Shown: positions 19,653 through 28,201, counted from the stretch's first letter. The stretch: DNA of 64,000 bases from Pasteurellaceae bacterium Macca (GCA_023101485.1 LVZB01000001.1:434001-498000), one strand, 5' to 3'. Made by a program: numbers and translations. The notes: generated by a model not told the origin, from the sequence alone.

Positions 19653-19681
19653 TTCGCAAGTGGTCAAATTAAAGCAATTTT

Positions 19682-20938
19682 TTACACATTGACGACTTTC
19701 AAATGGTACTGTGGCAATGCTCCTTGTGCGGATTGCTCAACAAAATCCCCCCACGCTTGGAGAATATCGAACCGTTGCTTGATGTAGTCAGCTCGGTTAT
19801 ATGCCATTCTGATTCGGTCTTGATTGATATGTGAGAGCGCCACCTCAATCAATTCAGGATTATGCCCTTGCTCATTAAGATAAGTACTGGCAATGCTTCG
19901 CAAGCCATGGGCTACTAGCTTCCCTTTAAATCCCATTCGCTTAATCGCTGCATTGGCGGTTTGCGTATTGACGTGCATTTGTGGGTTTTTAATACTCGGG
20001 AATAAATATTCACCCTTACCACTTAGCTTTTTGATTTCTCGCAATAAGGCGATTGCTTGGCGGGATAGGGTGATTTTATGCTCTCGCCCTTTGTCGCTTT
20101 CCTTGATACCTTTATTGATGTAAATCGTCCAAATCCTCGTTTTCTCATCAATATCCGCATATCTTGCCATGGCTGCTTCATTCGGTCGGGTCATTGTAAG
20201 CATCTGCCATAAAATCAAATAGCGCGTCTGTAAATGAATTTGGGCATTGGTGAGGGCGTACATAAACTCGGGCAAATCTTCGGGCTTAATCGTTTTCATA
20301 TGCTCGACTTTTGGGTTGTCGAACTCTTTTGAGAGATTGATTAGCGGGTTATGCGGGATGATTTCTCGGTGTAGGGCATAAGTCATGATCTCATTCATTT
20401 TCTGAATGGCCCGTTTTAAGGTTTCCAGCGTGCCTTTCTCTTGCAACGGCTTAAAGGCTTTTAGTGCCATGGGGGCAGTTATCTGCGTGATAGGCAATGT
20501 ACCAAAAGCGGGGAGAAGAACTCGATTTAAAAGGCGTGTAACATCCTTTTGATAATTCTCACTAAAATTCGCTCTTGTTTTGCGATACTCGAACCATTGC
20601 ACCGCCACCGCCTCAAAAGTGTTGTTGATTTCCGCTTGCTTACTCTCTTCTTGTCGCTGGCGGTGGATTTGAGGGTCGATATTTTGAGCCAGCAATACCC
20701 TATATTCATCACGTTTCGCTCGCGCTTCTGATAAAGAGGTTTCGGGGTAACGTCCTATGGATAGCGTGTTTTCCTTTTTTGTGAACGGTCTTTTATAAAT
20801 GAATCGCCACAATTTAGAACCATTTACTTTAACCAGTAGGATTAAGCCGTTGCCATCTCGTAACTTAACGTCTTTGCCGTTGGTCGTCTTAGCTCGATCT
20901 ATTTCGGTATTAGTAAGGGGTTTAGTCTGTTTTGCCAT
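19682..20938 (-). CDS. int: Tyrosine integrase of the island (P4/DUF4102 type)
   Basis: 418 residues. N-terminal DUF4102 arm-binding domain (about 1-95: LRDGNGLILLVKVNGSKLWRF, LSIGRYPETSLSEARAKRDE), SAM-like core-binding domain (about 105-190) and the catalytic domain. Catalytic residues visible: Arg in TMTRPNEAAM, the HGLR motif with His and Arg, His in ALSHINQDR, and the nucleophilic Tyr in IRMAYNRADY. It looks complete. It is transcribed away from ssrA, 230 bp from the tmRNA 3' end, the typical arrangement of an element inserted in ssrA. The start at 20938 has a GAGGGT ribosome-binding site inside a repeated motif. Confidence 0.95.
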   Translation of the reverse strand: MAKQTKPLTNTEIDRAKTTNGKDVKLRDGNGLILLVKVNGSKLWRFIYKRPFTKKENTLSIGRYPETSLSEARAKRDEYRVLLAQNIDPQIHRQRQEESKQAEINNTFEAVAVQWFEYRKTRANFSENYQKDVTRLLNRVLLPAFGTLPITQITAPMALKAFKPLQEKGTLETLKRAIQKMNEIMTYALHREIIPHNPLINLSKEFDNPKVEHMKTIKPEDLPEFMYALTNAQIHLQTRYLILWQMLTMTRPNEAAMARYADIDEKTRIWTIYINKGIKESDKGREHKITLSRQAIALLREIKKLSGKGEYLFPSIKNPQMHVNTQTANAAIKRMGFKGKLVAHGLRSIASTYLNEQGHNPELIEVALSHINQDRIRMAYNRADYIKQRFDILQAWGDFVEQSAQGALPQYHLKVVNV

Positions 20939-20941
20939 TGT

Positions 20942-21058
20942 GTACCCTCATTTTCAAAAATTGAACGCTGTAAGCCTTGCTATATAAGCTAGTAGCAGTT
21001 TTTAAGGGTACGGTTTTTTTGGGGGGTTCTGCCCGTACCCTCATTCGTACCCTTAAAA
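20942..21058. repeat. Repeated GTACCCT(C/T)A sites between int and ssrA
   Basis: GTACCCTCATT occurs at 20942-20952 and again at 21035-21045. A perfect 13-bp inverted repeat TTTTAAGGGTACG (21000-21012) / CGTACCCTTAAAA (21046-21058) adds two more copies, one in each orientation. Four copies of one word in about 115 bp, between the integrase gene and its presumed attachment site, fit integrase arm-type or excisionase/repressor binding sites. Confidence 0.65.
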
Positions 21059-21100
21059 TTTGGGGCTTGGATAGTATCACACGGGTATGGATGGGACAAT

Positions 21101-21133
21101 AAAAAAGCCTTGAAGTATTGATTTTCAAGGCTT
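21101..21133 (-). terminator. Terminator of ssrA
   Basis: On the minus strand AAGCCTTGAA (21133-21124) pairs with TTCAAGGCTT (21114-21105), followed by a run of T. It lies 36 nt after the tmRNA 3' end, so the primary transcript is longer than the mature RNA. Confidence 0.8.
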
Positions 21134-21168
21134 TGCGGGTTCTCTTAGTACCCCGTGGATATTCAATT

Positions 21169-21534
21169 TGGTGGAGCTGGGGGGATTTGAACCCCCGTCC
21201 GAAATTACTCTACCTTCAGCACTACACGTTTAGTCAGTCTTTAATTTCACTTAACCACTGCGGACAGACACGCGATAGTTAAGCTCGTTTGATTTAATTT
21301 AATGCTTCGATCCTCAAACCGGGGCTTCCACACGATCTCGTTTTGGTTTGACTCCACGAACTCCCCGTCTTACGAGCGGAAGCTAGGGCGTGAAGGCTAA
21401 ATGCAGGTTATTAAGCTGCTAAAGCGTATTGTTCGTCGTTTGCGACTATTATTTTGCGGTTTATTTACAAGGCCTACCGCACCTTGACGTGCACCTTGGG
21501 CTTCGCTAATCCCGTCGAATCCAGAATCAGCCCC
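21169..21534 (-). ncRNA. ssrA: Transfer-messenger RNA (tmRNA)
   Basis: 366-nt tmRNA that rescues stalled ribosomes. The 5' end GGGGCTGATTCTGGATTCGA (from 21534) and the 3' end with T-arm GGGGGTTCAAATCCCCC and terminal GCTCCACCA pair as the tRNA-like domain. The tag reading frame (21443-21411) encodes ANDEQYALAA and a TAA stop, the Haemophilus-type tag. The mature CCA end at 21169 is encoded. A sigma70 promoter is at 21548-21576 and a terminator at 21101-21133. The 3' side is the presumed attachment site of the adjacent island. Confidence 0.97.
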
Positions 21535-21547
21535 AAAAAGTTGGGCG

Positions 21548-21576
21548 ATTGTAAAGGAAAGCTGTCGCCTTTGCAA
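21548..21576 (-). promoter_or_regulatory. Promoter of ssrA
   Basis: Read on the minus strand: -35 TTGCAA (21576-21571), 17-bp spacer, -10 TACAAT (21553-21548). Transcription would begin a few bases before the mature 5' end, leaving a short leader for RNase P to remove. Confidence 0.7.
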
Positions 21577-21608
21577 ATTTTTGTGAAAAAACGACCGCTT
21601 GTCCTTGA

Positions 21609-22625
21609 CTACTCTTCAACCCCTGTCGTTACAGAAAAACTGCGTGTTTCATTTGGTTTGAGATAAATGAGCGTACCTGCTTTTTCAGCGGCTAAATATC
21701 CTTCCGGACGACAAGTTGCTGGTAATACAAAGGCAGAAACTTGTTGATCAGCATTATATAAAATCCAACGTGTTGCAAAATTAAACTCTTCGGAAGAGAA
21801 GGTTGTAACATAGCAATGCCCTTTTGGAGAGTGCATACGGAAGCTCAGCTCTTTTTGGTGTTGGGATAAATTATCCATAAAGAACACAATCTCTGGATTA
21901 TACATTTCAGGCTGATCTAAACGTGAAATAGTGCCTTGTTGTTTAAGCTGCTCATTAAATGCCAGCCATTCAGGGGTTGGTTTAACGTGTGCAGGAATAC
22001 TTTCTCGCAGTTGAATGGCTTCATCGGGAATGTTCTGACTAAATGTTGCATTATGCTCGTAGCAATAATTGATATGGCACATATATTGTAAAGGCATATC
22101 GACATTCGCAAGATTTGTGACTTTCATCTTAATATCAAATAAGCTACTGTCAGCAGGCAATATCACTTCAGGCTGAGCTAAATAGTGATCGCCAAACCCT
22201 TTGACATACTCCACTTCACCACCAATACCAATGCTGTTCTCATCAACAATTAGCCATGCTTTATCCATTCTGGCACAAGGCATTTCACCATGAAGTGGGT
22301 GATCATCCGCGGGGCTTGGGCAACCATTACGAATTAAACCTGAATGGAACGCAAAACAGCCATAAGTATCAATAATTGAACTGCCGATTTTAGGTTCCTT
22401 GAACATATTTTTCATCGTCAGGTTATGCCCTTTAAAATGAGCTTCCCAAATAATCTGCCCATAGAAAGGCAAGACAATTAGATGACCTTGACTATTGGTT
22501 AATTTCACCCCTTCAATTCCTGATGGATAAAGAAAGCTGGTAACCGAAAACTGATCATTTTGGAAGATAAGGCGCTCTTTTTCACTGAATTGTGATGGAT
22601 AAAGATAAACAAAACTTTTCATCAT
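21609..22625 (-). CDS. deoX: DeoX-like protein (DUF4432, aldose epimerase fold)
   Basis: 338 residues of the DUF4432/aldose 1-epimerase-like superfamily. Histidines typical of mutarotases are seen in FAFHSGLIRNGCP and DDHPLHGEMPCA, and in MCHINYCYEHN. In Salmonella and pathogenic E. coli the homologous deoX lies with deoK and deoP in the deoxyribose operon, and a sugar mutarotase role is the natural inference. The ATG directly abuts the deoP stop codon (TAA-ATG). Last gene of deoK-deoP-deoX; ends 75 bp from ssrA. Confidence 0.82.
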   Translation of the reverse strand: MMKSFVYLYPSQFSEKERLIFQNDQFSVTSFLYPSGIEGVKLTNSQGHLIVLPFYGQIIWEAHFKGHNLTMKNMFKEPKIGSSIIDTYGCFAFHSGLIRNGCPSPADDHPLHGEMPCARMDKAWLIVDENSIGIGGEVEYVKGFGDHYLAQPEVILPADSSLFDIKMKVTNLANVDMPLQYMCHINYCYEHNATFSQNIPDEAIQLRESIPAHVKPTPEWLAFNEQLKQQGTISRLDQPEMYNPEIVFFMDNLSQHQKELSFRMHSPKGHCYVTTFSSEEFNFATRWILYNADQQVSAFVLPATCRPEGYLAAEKAGTLIYLKPNETRSFSVTTGVEE

Positions 22626-23921
22626 TTAGCCCTCTTTATGATTCAATTTTTGATAGAAATAGTAGCCAACATAGGCAAAGCAGAGAAGCGGTACGATAAA
22701 GGCGAGTTGTAATGAGCCTACGCTATCGGAAACATAGCCGTGAATGGCTGGCACAACGGCAGCACCAATAATCGACATCACCACCACTGCACCACCGACT
22801 TCACGGTGTTCTTTCTCGACTGAACCTAATACCGAAGCATAAATCGTTGCCCAGCAAGGCCCAAATAATACACTTGCAAAAATTGCAGCATACACGGCGG
22901 AGAAATCCTGCACAAATGCGGTATAAGCAAGGGTAATGACGCCTAAAATTGAATACCAAAGAAGCACTAAATCGGATTTAAATTTCGTCATTAAAAAGTT
23001 CGCCACAAACTTTCCAATGAAAAAGCCGATAAAGCTATACACTAAGAAATTGGAAGCATCACGCTCATTGATATCACTGAGGTTTAATGCTAAACGAATG
23101 GTAAAAGACCACACGGCGACTTGCATACCGACATATAAAAACTGCGCTACAATCCCTTTCTTAAAGGCGGTATTTTTCGCAAGGTATTTTAATGTATCCA
23201 CGAATTTGATGTCATTAGCAGTATTATCACTATTGACGACCTTACATTTCGGGAATTGGGTGAGAAGGAATAATACGGTTACCCCAATTAACACAAAAAT
23301 GAGGTATTTATACGGTTGTAACGTATGTTCAAGCATTGATAATTTAAAGGCGTGAATTTGTTCTGCATTCATTCCTGCCATTTGAGTTGCTAGACTATCT
23401 CCCTCTTGGAAAATCAAATATTTCCCAAGCAAAATCCCCGCAATCGCACCAATCGGATAAAAAGTTTGACTAATATTCAAACGAAGTGTGGCGTAATCTT
23501 TATGCCCGATCATTGAGCTATATGTATTGGCAGAAGTTTCTAAAAAGCTCAATCCAATCGCAATAGAGAAAATTGCCGCTAAAAACATCGTATAAGTTGC
23601 CATGTGTGATGCTGGGTAGAAAAGCGAACAGCCCACAATATAAAGTGTTAAACCAATTAAAATGGCAACTTTATAACTGGTTTTTTTAATCACTAAGGAG
23701 GCTGGAATCGCAATGAGGAAATAGCCACCATAAAAGGCACTTTGCACTAAGGCACTGGCAAAATCGCTTAATGTGAAGATACTTTTAAATTGGGTAATCA
23801 AAATATCATTCAAACTTGCAGCGGCCCCCCATAACGGAAAGAGGCAAGAAAGTAAGATAAATTGAAAGATGGGTGTTTTATTCAGATAGCCATCGGGCAT
23901 TTGTTGGATATTTTTCATCAT
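22626..23921 (-). CDS. deoP: Deoxyribose permease, FucP-type MFS transporter
   Basis: 431 residues, about 12 membrane spans, of the fucose:H+ symporter (FucP) family; the N-terminus FILLSCLFPLWGAAASLNDIL is the family's hallmark helix. In Enterobacteriaceae DeoP imports 2-deoxy-D-ribose. Placement between a PfkB kinase and a DUF4432 gene, divergent from deoC, supports deoxyribose as substrate. Starts 17 bp after deoK, with an AGGAGA ribosome-binding site. Confidence 0.85.
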   Translation of the reverse strand: MMKNIQQMPDGYLNKTPIFQFILLSCLFPLWGAAASLNDILITQFKSIFTLSDFASALVQSAFYGGYFLIAIPASLVIKKTSYKVAILIGLTLYIVGCSLFYPASHMATYTMFLAAIFSIAIGLSFLETSANTYSSMIGHKDYATLRLNISQTFYPIGAIAGILLGKYLIFQEGDSLATQMAGMNAEQIHAFKLSMLEHTLQPYKYLIFVLIGVTVLFLLTQFPKCKVVNSDNTANDIKFVDTLKYLAKNTAFKKGIVAQFLYVGMQVAVWSFTIRLALNLSDINERDASNFLVYSFIGFFIGKFVANFLMTKFKSDLVLLWYSILGVITLAYTAFVQDFSAVYAAIFASVLFGPCWATIYASVLGSVEKEHREVGGAVVVMSIIGAAVVPAIHGYVSDSVGSLQLAFIVPLLCFAYVGYYFYQKLNHKEG

Positions 23922-23938
23922 ATTCTCCTTATTGAGAG

Positions 23939-24859
23939 TTATTGAAAGGATTGTTGAAAATCCTCAAAGGTCGCTTTATCAGGATAGGAAGACTGCGTAC
24001 CTTGCCCTGTTACACTGCAAGCGGCAAAAAGAGATGCCATTTTCAGCGACTGCTCAATATTCGCTGTGGCAAGATAATAATGAGAGAAACAGCCTATAAA
24101 GGCATCACCCGCACCGCTCGTATCAATCGCATTGACTTTATAAGGTTCGATATGAGTGACCTTATCCTCACGTAACCAAACTGCCCCTTTTTCGCCTAAA
24201 GTAACAATGAGATTTTTTAATCCTTTATCGAGTAACATTTTTGCCGCAACTTGGATTTGCTCCATCGTTTGCACAGGCTGTCCCGTTAAAATTTCAAGTT
24301 CTGTTTCATTTGGCATAAAGAAATCGCAACGACAGGCATAGGAAATATCTAACTCAGTACTTGCCGGTGCTGGGTTTAAAATCACCGGAATGTGATGTTG
24401 ATTGGCAAAATCAATGGCGTAATAAACGCTTTCCAATGGAATTTCAAGTTGCAAAATAATCAGCTTACAGGTTTTTAATGCCTCACTAGCACGATCAATA
24501 TCTGCTGGTTTTAAATACTGATTAGCCCCTTTAATAATCAAAATACGATTTTGAGAGGATGAATCCACAAAGATAGGTGCAACACCGCTTGATACGCCAG
24601 CAACTTGCTCTACAAACTGGGTATCTACACCATAATGTTGGAAATTTTTTACCGTATTCTCGGCAAAAATATCTTCCCCAACTTTACTAACCATCATTAC
24701 TGATGAGCCCAATTTCGCCGCGGCAATCGCTTGGTTTGCCCCTTTTCCACCACAACCCATTTTAAAATCAGGGGCTTCTAAGGTTTCCCCCATTTTTGGC
24801 ATATCGTTAATATAGGCGATTAAATCCACCATATTAGAACCAATAACAGCAATATCCAT
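23939..24859 (-). CDS. deoK: Deoxyribokinase (PfkB/ribokinase family)
   Basis: 306-residue cytoplasmic sugar kinase giving deoxyribose 5-phosphate for DeoC. PfkB signature 1 is GGKGANQAIAAAKLGS (about 37-52); signature 2 is DTSGAGDAFIGCF (about 246-258) with the catalytic Asp. Ribokinase is the alternative by sequence, but the neighbours deoP, deoX and deoC favour deoxyribose. First gene of the leftward operon; the regulatory region at 24860-25019 is shared with deoC. Confidence 0.87.
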   Translation of the reverse strand: MDIAVIGSNMVDLIAYINDMPKMGETLEAPDFKMGCGGKGANQAIAAAKLGSSVMMVSKVGEDIFAENTVKNFQHYGVDTQFVEQVAGVSSGVAPIFVDSSSQNRILIIKGANQYLKPADIDRASEALKTCKLIILQLEIPLESVYYAIDFANQHHIPVILNPAPASTELDISYACRCDFFMPNETELEILTGQPVQTMEQIQVAAKMLLDKGLKNLIVTLGEKGAVWLREDKVTHIEPYKVNAIDTSGAGDAFIGCFSHYYLATANIEQSLKMASLFAACSVTGQGTQSSYPDKATFEDFQQSFQ

Positions 24860-24927
24860 CGTAACTCCTTTTGTTGTTTAATTAACATTTAAGACTTGAT
24901 TTAGTATATATTAAGTAAAATGTGAAA

Positions 24928-24971
24928 AAAGTGACAGAGATCACAGTTTCAAAAACTTTTTTTGCTATACT
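24928..24971 (+). promoter_or_regulatory. CRP-like site and -10 box of deoC
   Basis: AGTGACAGAGATCACAG (24930-24946) matches the CRP palindrome core GTGA-N6-TCAC. A TATACT -10 box is at 24966-24971, placing the CRP site centre near -40, the class II arrangement. Catabolite control of deoC and perhaps of the divergent deoK operon is the inference. Confidence 0.75.
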
Positions 24972-25019
24972 ATAAATCACATCAAAATTTACTTTTCTAC
25001 ACATTAGGAGAAACAACAT

Positions 25020-25694
25020 ATGAACACGAATGAACTTGCTAAATTCATTGATCACACTGCATTAACAGCAGAAAAAACCGAGCAAGATATTTTGCGACTC
25101 TGTGATGAGGCCTTAGAGCATCAATTTTTTTCAGTATGTATTAACTCCGCATACATTCCTCTTGCAAAAGAAAAACTACAAGGCTCAAATGTGAAAATCT
25201 GCACAGTCGTTGGTTTTCCACTTGGTGCGAATCTCTCTACGGTAAAAGCTTTTGAAGCAGCCGAAGCAATTAACGCTGGGGCAGACGAAATCGATATGGT
25301 CATCAATATTGGTTGGATTAAATCAGGTAAATGGCAAGCCGTGGCAGAGGATATACAAGCGGTCAAAAATGCGTGTCAAAATGTAACATTAAAAGTGATT
25401 TTAGAAACCTGCCTACTCAGTAAAGCGGAGATTGTCAAAGCGTGTGAAATTTGCCGCGATTTACAAGTCGGTTTTGTGAAAACATCAACAGGCTTTAACA
25501 AAGGTGGCGCAACAGAAGATGATATTCGGTTAATGCGTGAAACCGTTGGGCAAACATTAGGTGTGAAAGCATCAGGGGGAGTGCGTGATGCCAAAACAGC
25601 ACTGGCGATGATTCAAGCTGGGGCAACTCGCCTTGGAACAAGTGCGAGTATTGCGATTGTGCAAGGATTAGATAACAATAGTAGCGGTTATTAG
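25020..25694 (+). CDS. deoC: Deoxyribose-phosphate aldolase
   Basis: Splits 2-deoxyribose 5-phosphate into glyceraldehyde 3-phosphate and acetaldehyde. 224 residues, class I aldolase of the short bacterial type. The Schiff-base Lys is in FVKTSTGFNKGGAT (near 155) and the second active-site Lys in VKASGGVRD (near 184). TAGGAGAAA ribosome-binding site. Start of a two-gene unit with the DeoR-type regulator; divergent from deoK. Confidence 0.97.
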   Translation: MNTNELAKFIDHTALTAEKTEQDILRLCDEALEHQFFSVCINSAYIPLAKEKLQGSNVKICTVVGFPLGANLSTVKAFEAAEAINAGADEIDMVINIGWIKSGKWQAVAEDIQAVKNACQNVTLKVILETCLLSKAEIVKACEICRDLQVGFVKTSTGFNKGGATEDDIRLMRETVGQTLGVKASGGVRDAKTALAMIQAGATRLGTSASIAIVQGLDNNSSGY

Positions 25695-25713
25695 TTAAGA
25701 AATGGAGCAAGTA

Positions 25714-26451
25714 ATGGACAAGAAGAAACAATCACGGATGCAAAAATTAGCCTTTTTGCTAAAACAAATGGATAAAATCCATATCCGTGATGCTGCGAAT
25801 ATCCTTAATGTGTCTGAAATGACGATTCGCCGTGATCTCAATGTTCATTCTGGCTCCATCGTTTTATTAGGCGGATATATTGTTAATGATCCCCAACGCA
25901 GCAATGATGATAGCTACCAAATTTTTGAACAAGAAACAAAGCACATCGCTGAGAAAATGAAAGTTGGCGAGTTAGCGGCAAATTTAGTCGAAGAGAATGA
26001 TGTCGTCTTTTTTGACTGTGGCTCAACGGTTGCTTTTATCGCATCTCAAATTGATCCTGCCCTACATTTCACCGCATTATGCTGTTCATTGAATACCTTT
26101 ATGGTCTTACAGGAAAAACCAAATTGCCGGGTTATTCTTTGTGGTGGTGAATATTCTCGCCATAATTCTTTCTTTATGCCTTTGCAACTTAATAGCGAAT
26201 TAGATACCGTTTGTACCACCAAAGCCTTTATTTCTGCCGCTGGTGTTGATCTCAAACAAGGGGTCACTTGCTTTGATTTTCAAGAAGCGAAAACTAAACA
26301 GAAAGCAATGCAGAAAACTCAACAAGCTATTTTAGTTTTTGATGAATCAAAACTCGGTAAAGTCCAACAAGCTTATATTGGTGAGCTAAACCAGTTTGAT
26401 CTCTGTTTATCGGATCAACCTTTACCCGAAGCATACCAGCCTACTCACTAA
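25714..26451 (+). CDS. deoQ: DeoR-family repressor, probable deo cluster regulator
   Basis: 245 residues. N-terminal DeoR helix-turn-helix (IRDAANILNVSEMTIRRDLN, about 23-42) and a C-terminal sugar-phosphate sensor domain with DCGSTVAFIA and CGGEYSRHN. I choose the ATG at 25714 because GGAG lies 7 nt upstream; an in-frame ATG at 25702 would sit before that ribosome-binding site. It follows deoC by 19 bp. By position it should respond to deoxyribose 5-phosphate, like DeoQ in Salmonella or DeoR in E. coli; orthology to either is not decided by eye. Confidence 0.83.
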   Translation: MDKKKQSRMQKLAFLLKQMDKIHIRDAANILNVSEMTIRRDLNVHSGSIVLLGGYIVNDPQRSNDDSYQIFEQETKHIAEKMKVGELAANLVEENDVVFFDCGSTVAFIASQIDPALHFTALCCSLNTFMVLQEKPNCRVILCGGEYSRHNSFFMPLQLNSELDTVCTTKAFISAAGVDLKQGVTCFDFQEAKTKQKAMQKTQQAILVFDESKLGKVQQAYIGELNQFDLCLSDQPLPEAYQPTH

Positions 26452-26478
26452 TTTCCTCTCAATATTGCTGATTTCACT

Positions 26479-26507
26479 TTGGCAATTTCTCTGTTAACAG
26501 GTACAAT
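26479..26507 (+). promoter_or_regulatory. Sigma70 promoter of rpoH
   Basis: TTGGCA (26479-26484), 17-bp spacer, TACAAT (26502-26507), giving a leader of about 45 nt before the ATG. Confidence 0.65.
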
Positions 26508-26559
26508 CCGTTAAACTTTTTCACAGTTCGGCAGTCCGAGCTGCTTTATTTTTAAGAAA

Positions 26560-27534
26560 ATGATGATGACAGAGACAAATAAAGAAAAAGAATATGATGA
26601 AGACGATATCATCGAAGCGGAACTCCTTGATGATGACGATCTTGATGTGGAATTAGTAGAGCCAAAATCTCTCCCTGTGGTAAGTGAAGCCAAAGGTTTA
26701 GGGGGGGCGTTAGTGCCACAAGGTAATTTGGATAGCTATATTCGTATGGCAAGCCAATACCCAATTCTTACCGCCGAAGAAGAGAAAGAACTTGCCGAGC
26801 GGTTCTATTATGATGAAGATTTAGATGCGGCGAAGCAGTTGATTATGTCGCATTTACGCTTTGTGGTGCATATCGCTCGTGGTTATATGGGCTATGGTTT
26901 GCCGTTGGCGGATTTGATCCAAGAAGGCAATATCGGCTTGATGAAAGCGGTAAAACGTTTTAACCCCGAAGTAGGCGTGCGATTGGTTTCCTTTGCGGTG
27001 CATTGGGTGAAAGCCGAAATTCACGAATATGTGCTTCGCAACTGGCGGATTGTGAAGGTTGCTACCACCAAAGCGCAGCGTAAATTGTTCTTTAATCTAC
27101 GCAAAAATAAACAGCGTTTAGCGTGGTTTAATGAAGAAGAGATCCAACGTGTCGCGGAAGATTTAGGCGTTTCACCAGAAGATGTCAAAGAGATGGAATC
27201 CCGTATGACGGGGCAAGATATGGGCTTTGACCTCCCCGTGGGCGAAGATGCCGATGAAGCCTATGTGCCGTCAATGTATCTTGAAGATGGCGGTTCTAAC
27301 TTTGTCGATGAGCTAGAAGAAGAAGAGCATTTAGGGCAAGCCACCGCCCAATTAGCCTATGCACTTGCACAACTTGATGAGCGTAGCCAAGACATCATTA
27401 AAACCCGTTGGCTTGATGAAGAGAAAGCCACGCTACACGAACTGGCAGCGAAATATAATATTTCTGCTGAGCGTGTTCGTCAGTTAGAAAATCAGGCATT
27501 AAAGAAAATCAAAGAGGCAATCACGTTGCAATGA
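26560..27534 (+). CDS. rpoH: RNA polymerase sigma-32 (heat shock sigma factor) with acidic N-terminal extension
   Basis: 324 residues against about 285 in E. coli. The core begins at about residue 53 with [19 protein letters not shown]. Region 2 has [53 protein letters not shown], the RpoH box follows ([17 protein letters not shown]), and region 4 has [19 protein letters not shown]. The extra ~45 N-terminal residues are dominated by Asp and Glu ([18 protein letters not shown]). Start chosen as the first ATG of ATG-ATG-ATG, after a TAAG. No in-frame ATG lies between residue 3 and the core, so the extension seems genuine. Confidence 0.95.
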   Translation: MMMTETNKEKEYDEDDIIEAELLDDDDLDVELVEPKSLPVVSEAKGLGGALVPQGNLDSYIRMASQYPILTAEEEKELAERFYYDEDLDAAKQLIMSHLRFVVHIARGYMGYGLPLADLIQEGNIGLMKAVKRFNPEVGVRLVSFAVHWVKAEIHEYVLRNWRIVKVATTKAQRKLFFNLRKNKQRLAWFNEEEIQRVAEDLGVSPEDVKEMESRMTGQDMGFDLPVGEDADEAYVPSMYLEDGGSNFVDELEEEEHLGQATAQLAYALAQLDERSQDIIKTRWLDEEKATLHELAAKYNISAERVRQLENQALKKIKEAITLQ

Positions 27535-27558
27535 GCCGTGCAGATTGTGCGAAAAAAA

Positions 27559-27585
27559 CGACCGCTTGTAAGCGGTCGCATATTT
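27559..27585 (+). terminator. USS-pair terminator of rpoH
   Basis: CGACCGCTT (27559-27567) and AAGCGGTCG (27570-27578) form a perfect 9-bp stem with a 2-nt core, followed by CATATTTTT. Two uptake-signal cores in inverted orientation. Confidence 0.8.
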
Positions 27586-27601
27586 TTAAGAAAAGCGTCA
27601 A

Positions 27602-28201
27602 TTAGAAATTATCGTAATTTTTTGCTTTACGAATTTCACGTTCGGGTTGAGTTTCACCATTGGGCTTAGCATTTTGTTCTTCGGTCGTTTTCCCGCCACT
27701 TAAATCACTTTTCAGATTGTTATTGATACTGTCAGCAATTTTTTGTGAGCGAGGGCTATAACCAACTTCCACGATAACTCTTTTTTTTACCGTATCGACA
27801 TCTGTTTTCGTAGTGACAATGCCTTTTAAAATTTCTGCAGATTCTACTTGGATCTTTTCAGCAGCTTCTTCTGCTGTTTTACGATCTACTTTTTTATCAG
27901 TACCGTTATGTTCGGTTAATGTTTTTTCAATATTATCCAGTGTTTCAACGGCGGTAATGCCTTCGGTTAAAAACTTTGCAATACTGGCTTTAGCTCGCAT
28001 TTGAGCTTTGGTTTTGGCTGTGCGAATATCGCGATTGTCACCAATTTCTAATTCTGCTTCACCCGTTGCTCGTAAACGTGCAAACTCACCATTTTCATTA
28101 AGTTCATATATAACACCGTTTGGTGCTTCGTATTCTTCTGCAATGGCGAAAGAGTGAGTGAATAGCATTGCAATGCTCAGTGTTAATAATGTTTTTTTCA
28201 T
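27602..28201 (-). CDS. Exported LPP20-like protein, 199 residues
   Basis: Signal peptide at residues 1-21 (hydrophobic LLTLSIAMLFTHSFAIA, cleavage before EEYEAPNG). The mature part has ARLRATGEAELEIGDNRDIRTAKTKAQMRAKASIAKFL, the pattern of LPP20/FlgT-N-like domains in which a Gly-containing strand is followed by a long Ala-rich helix. A Lys/Glu-rich tail follows. No lipobox Cys, so it is likely periplasmic. Starts 13 bp after the 319-residue gene, same operon. Function unknown. Confidence 0.72.
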   Translation of the reverse strand: MKKTLLTLSIAMLFTHSFAIAEEYEAPNGVIYELNENGEFARLRATGEAELEIGDNRDIRTAKTKAQMRAKASIAKFLTEGITAVETLDNIEKTLTEHNGTDKKVDRKTAEEAAEKIQVESAEILKGIVTTKTDVDTVKKRVIVEVGYSPRSQKIADSINNNLKSDLSGGKTTEEQNAKPNGETQPEREIRKAKNYDNF

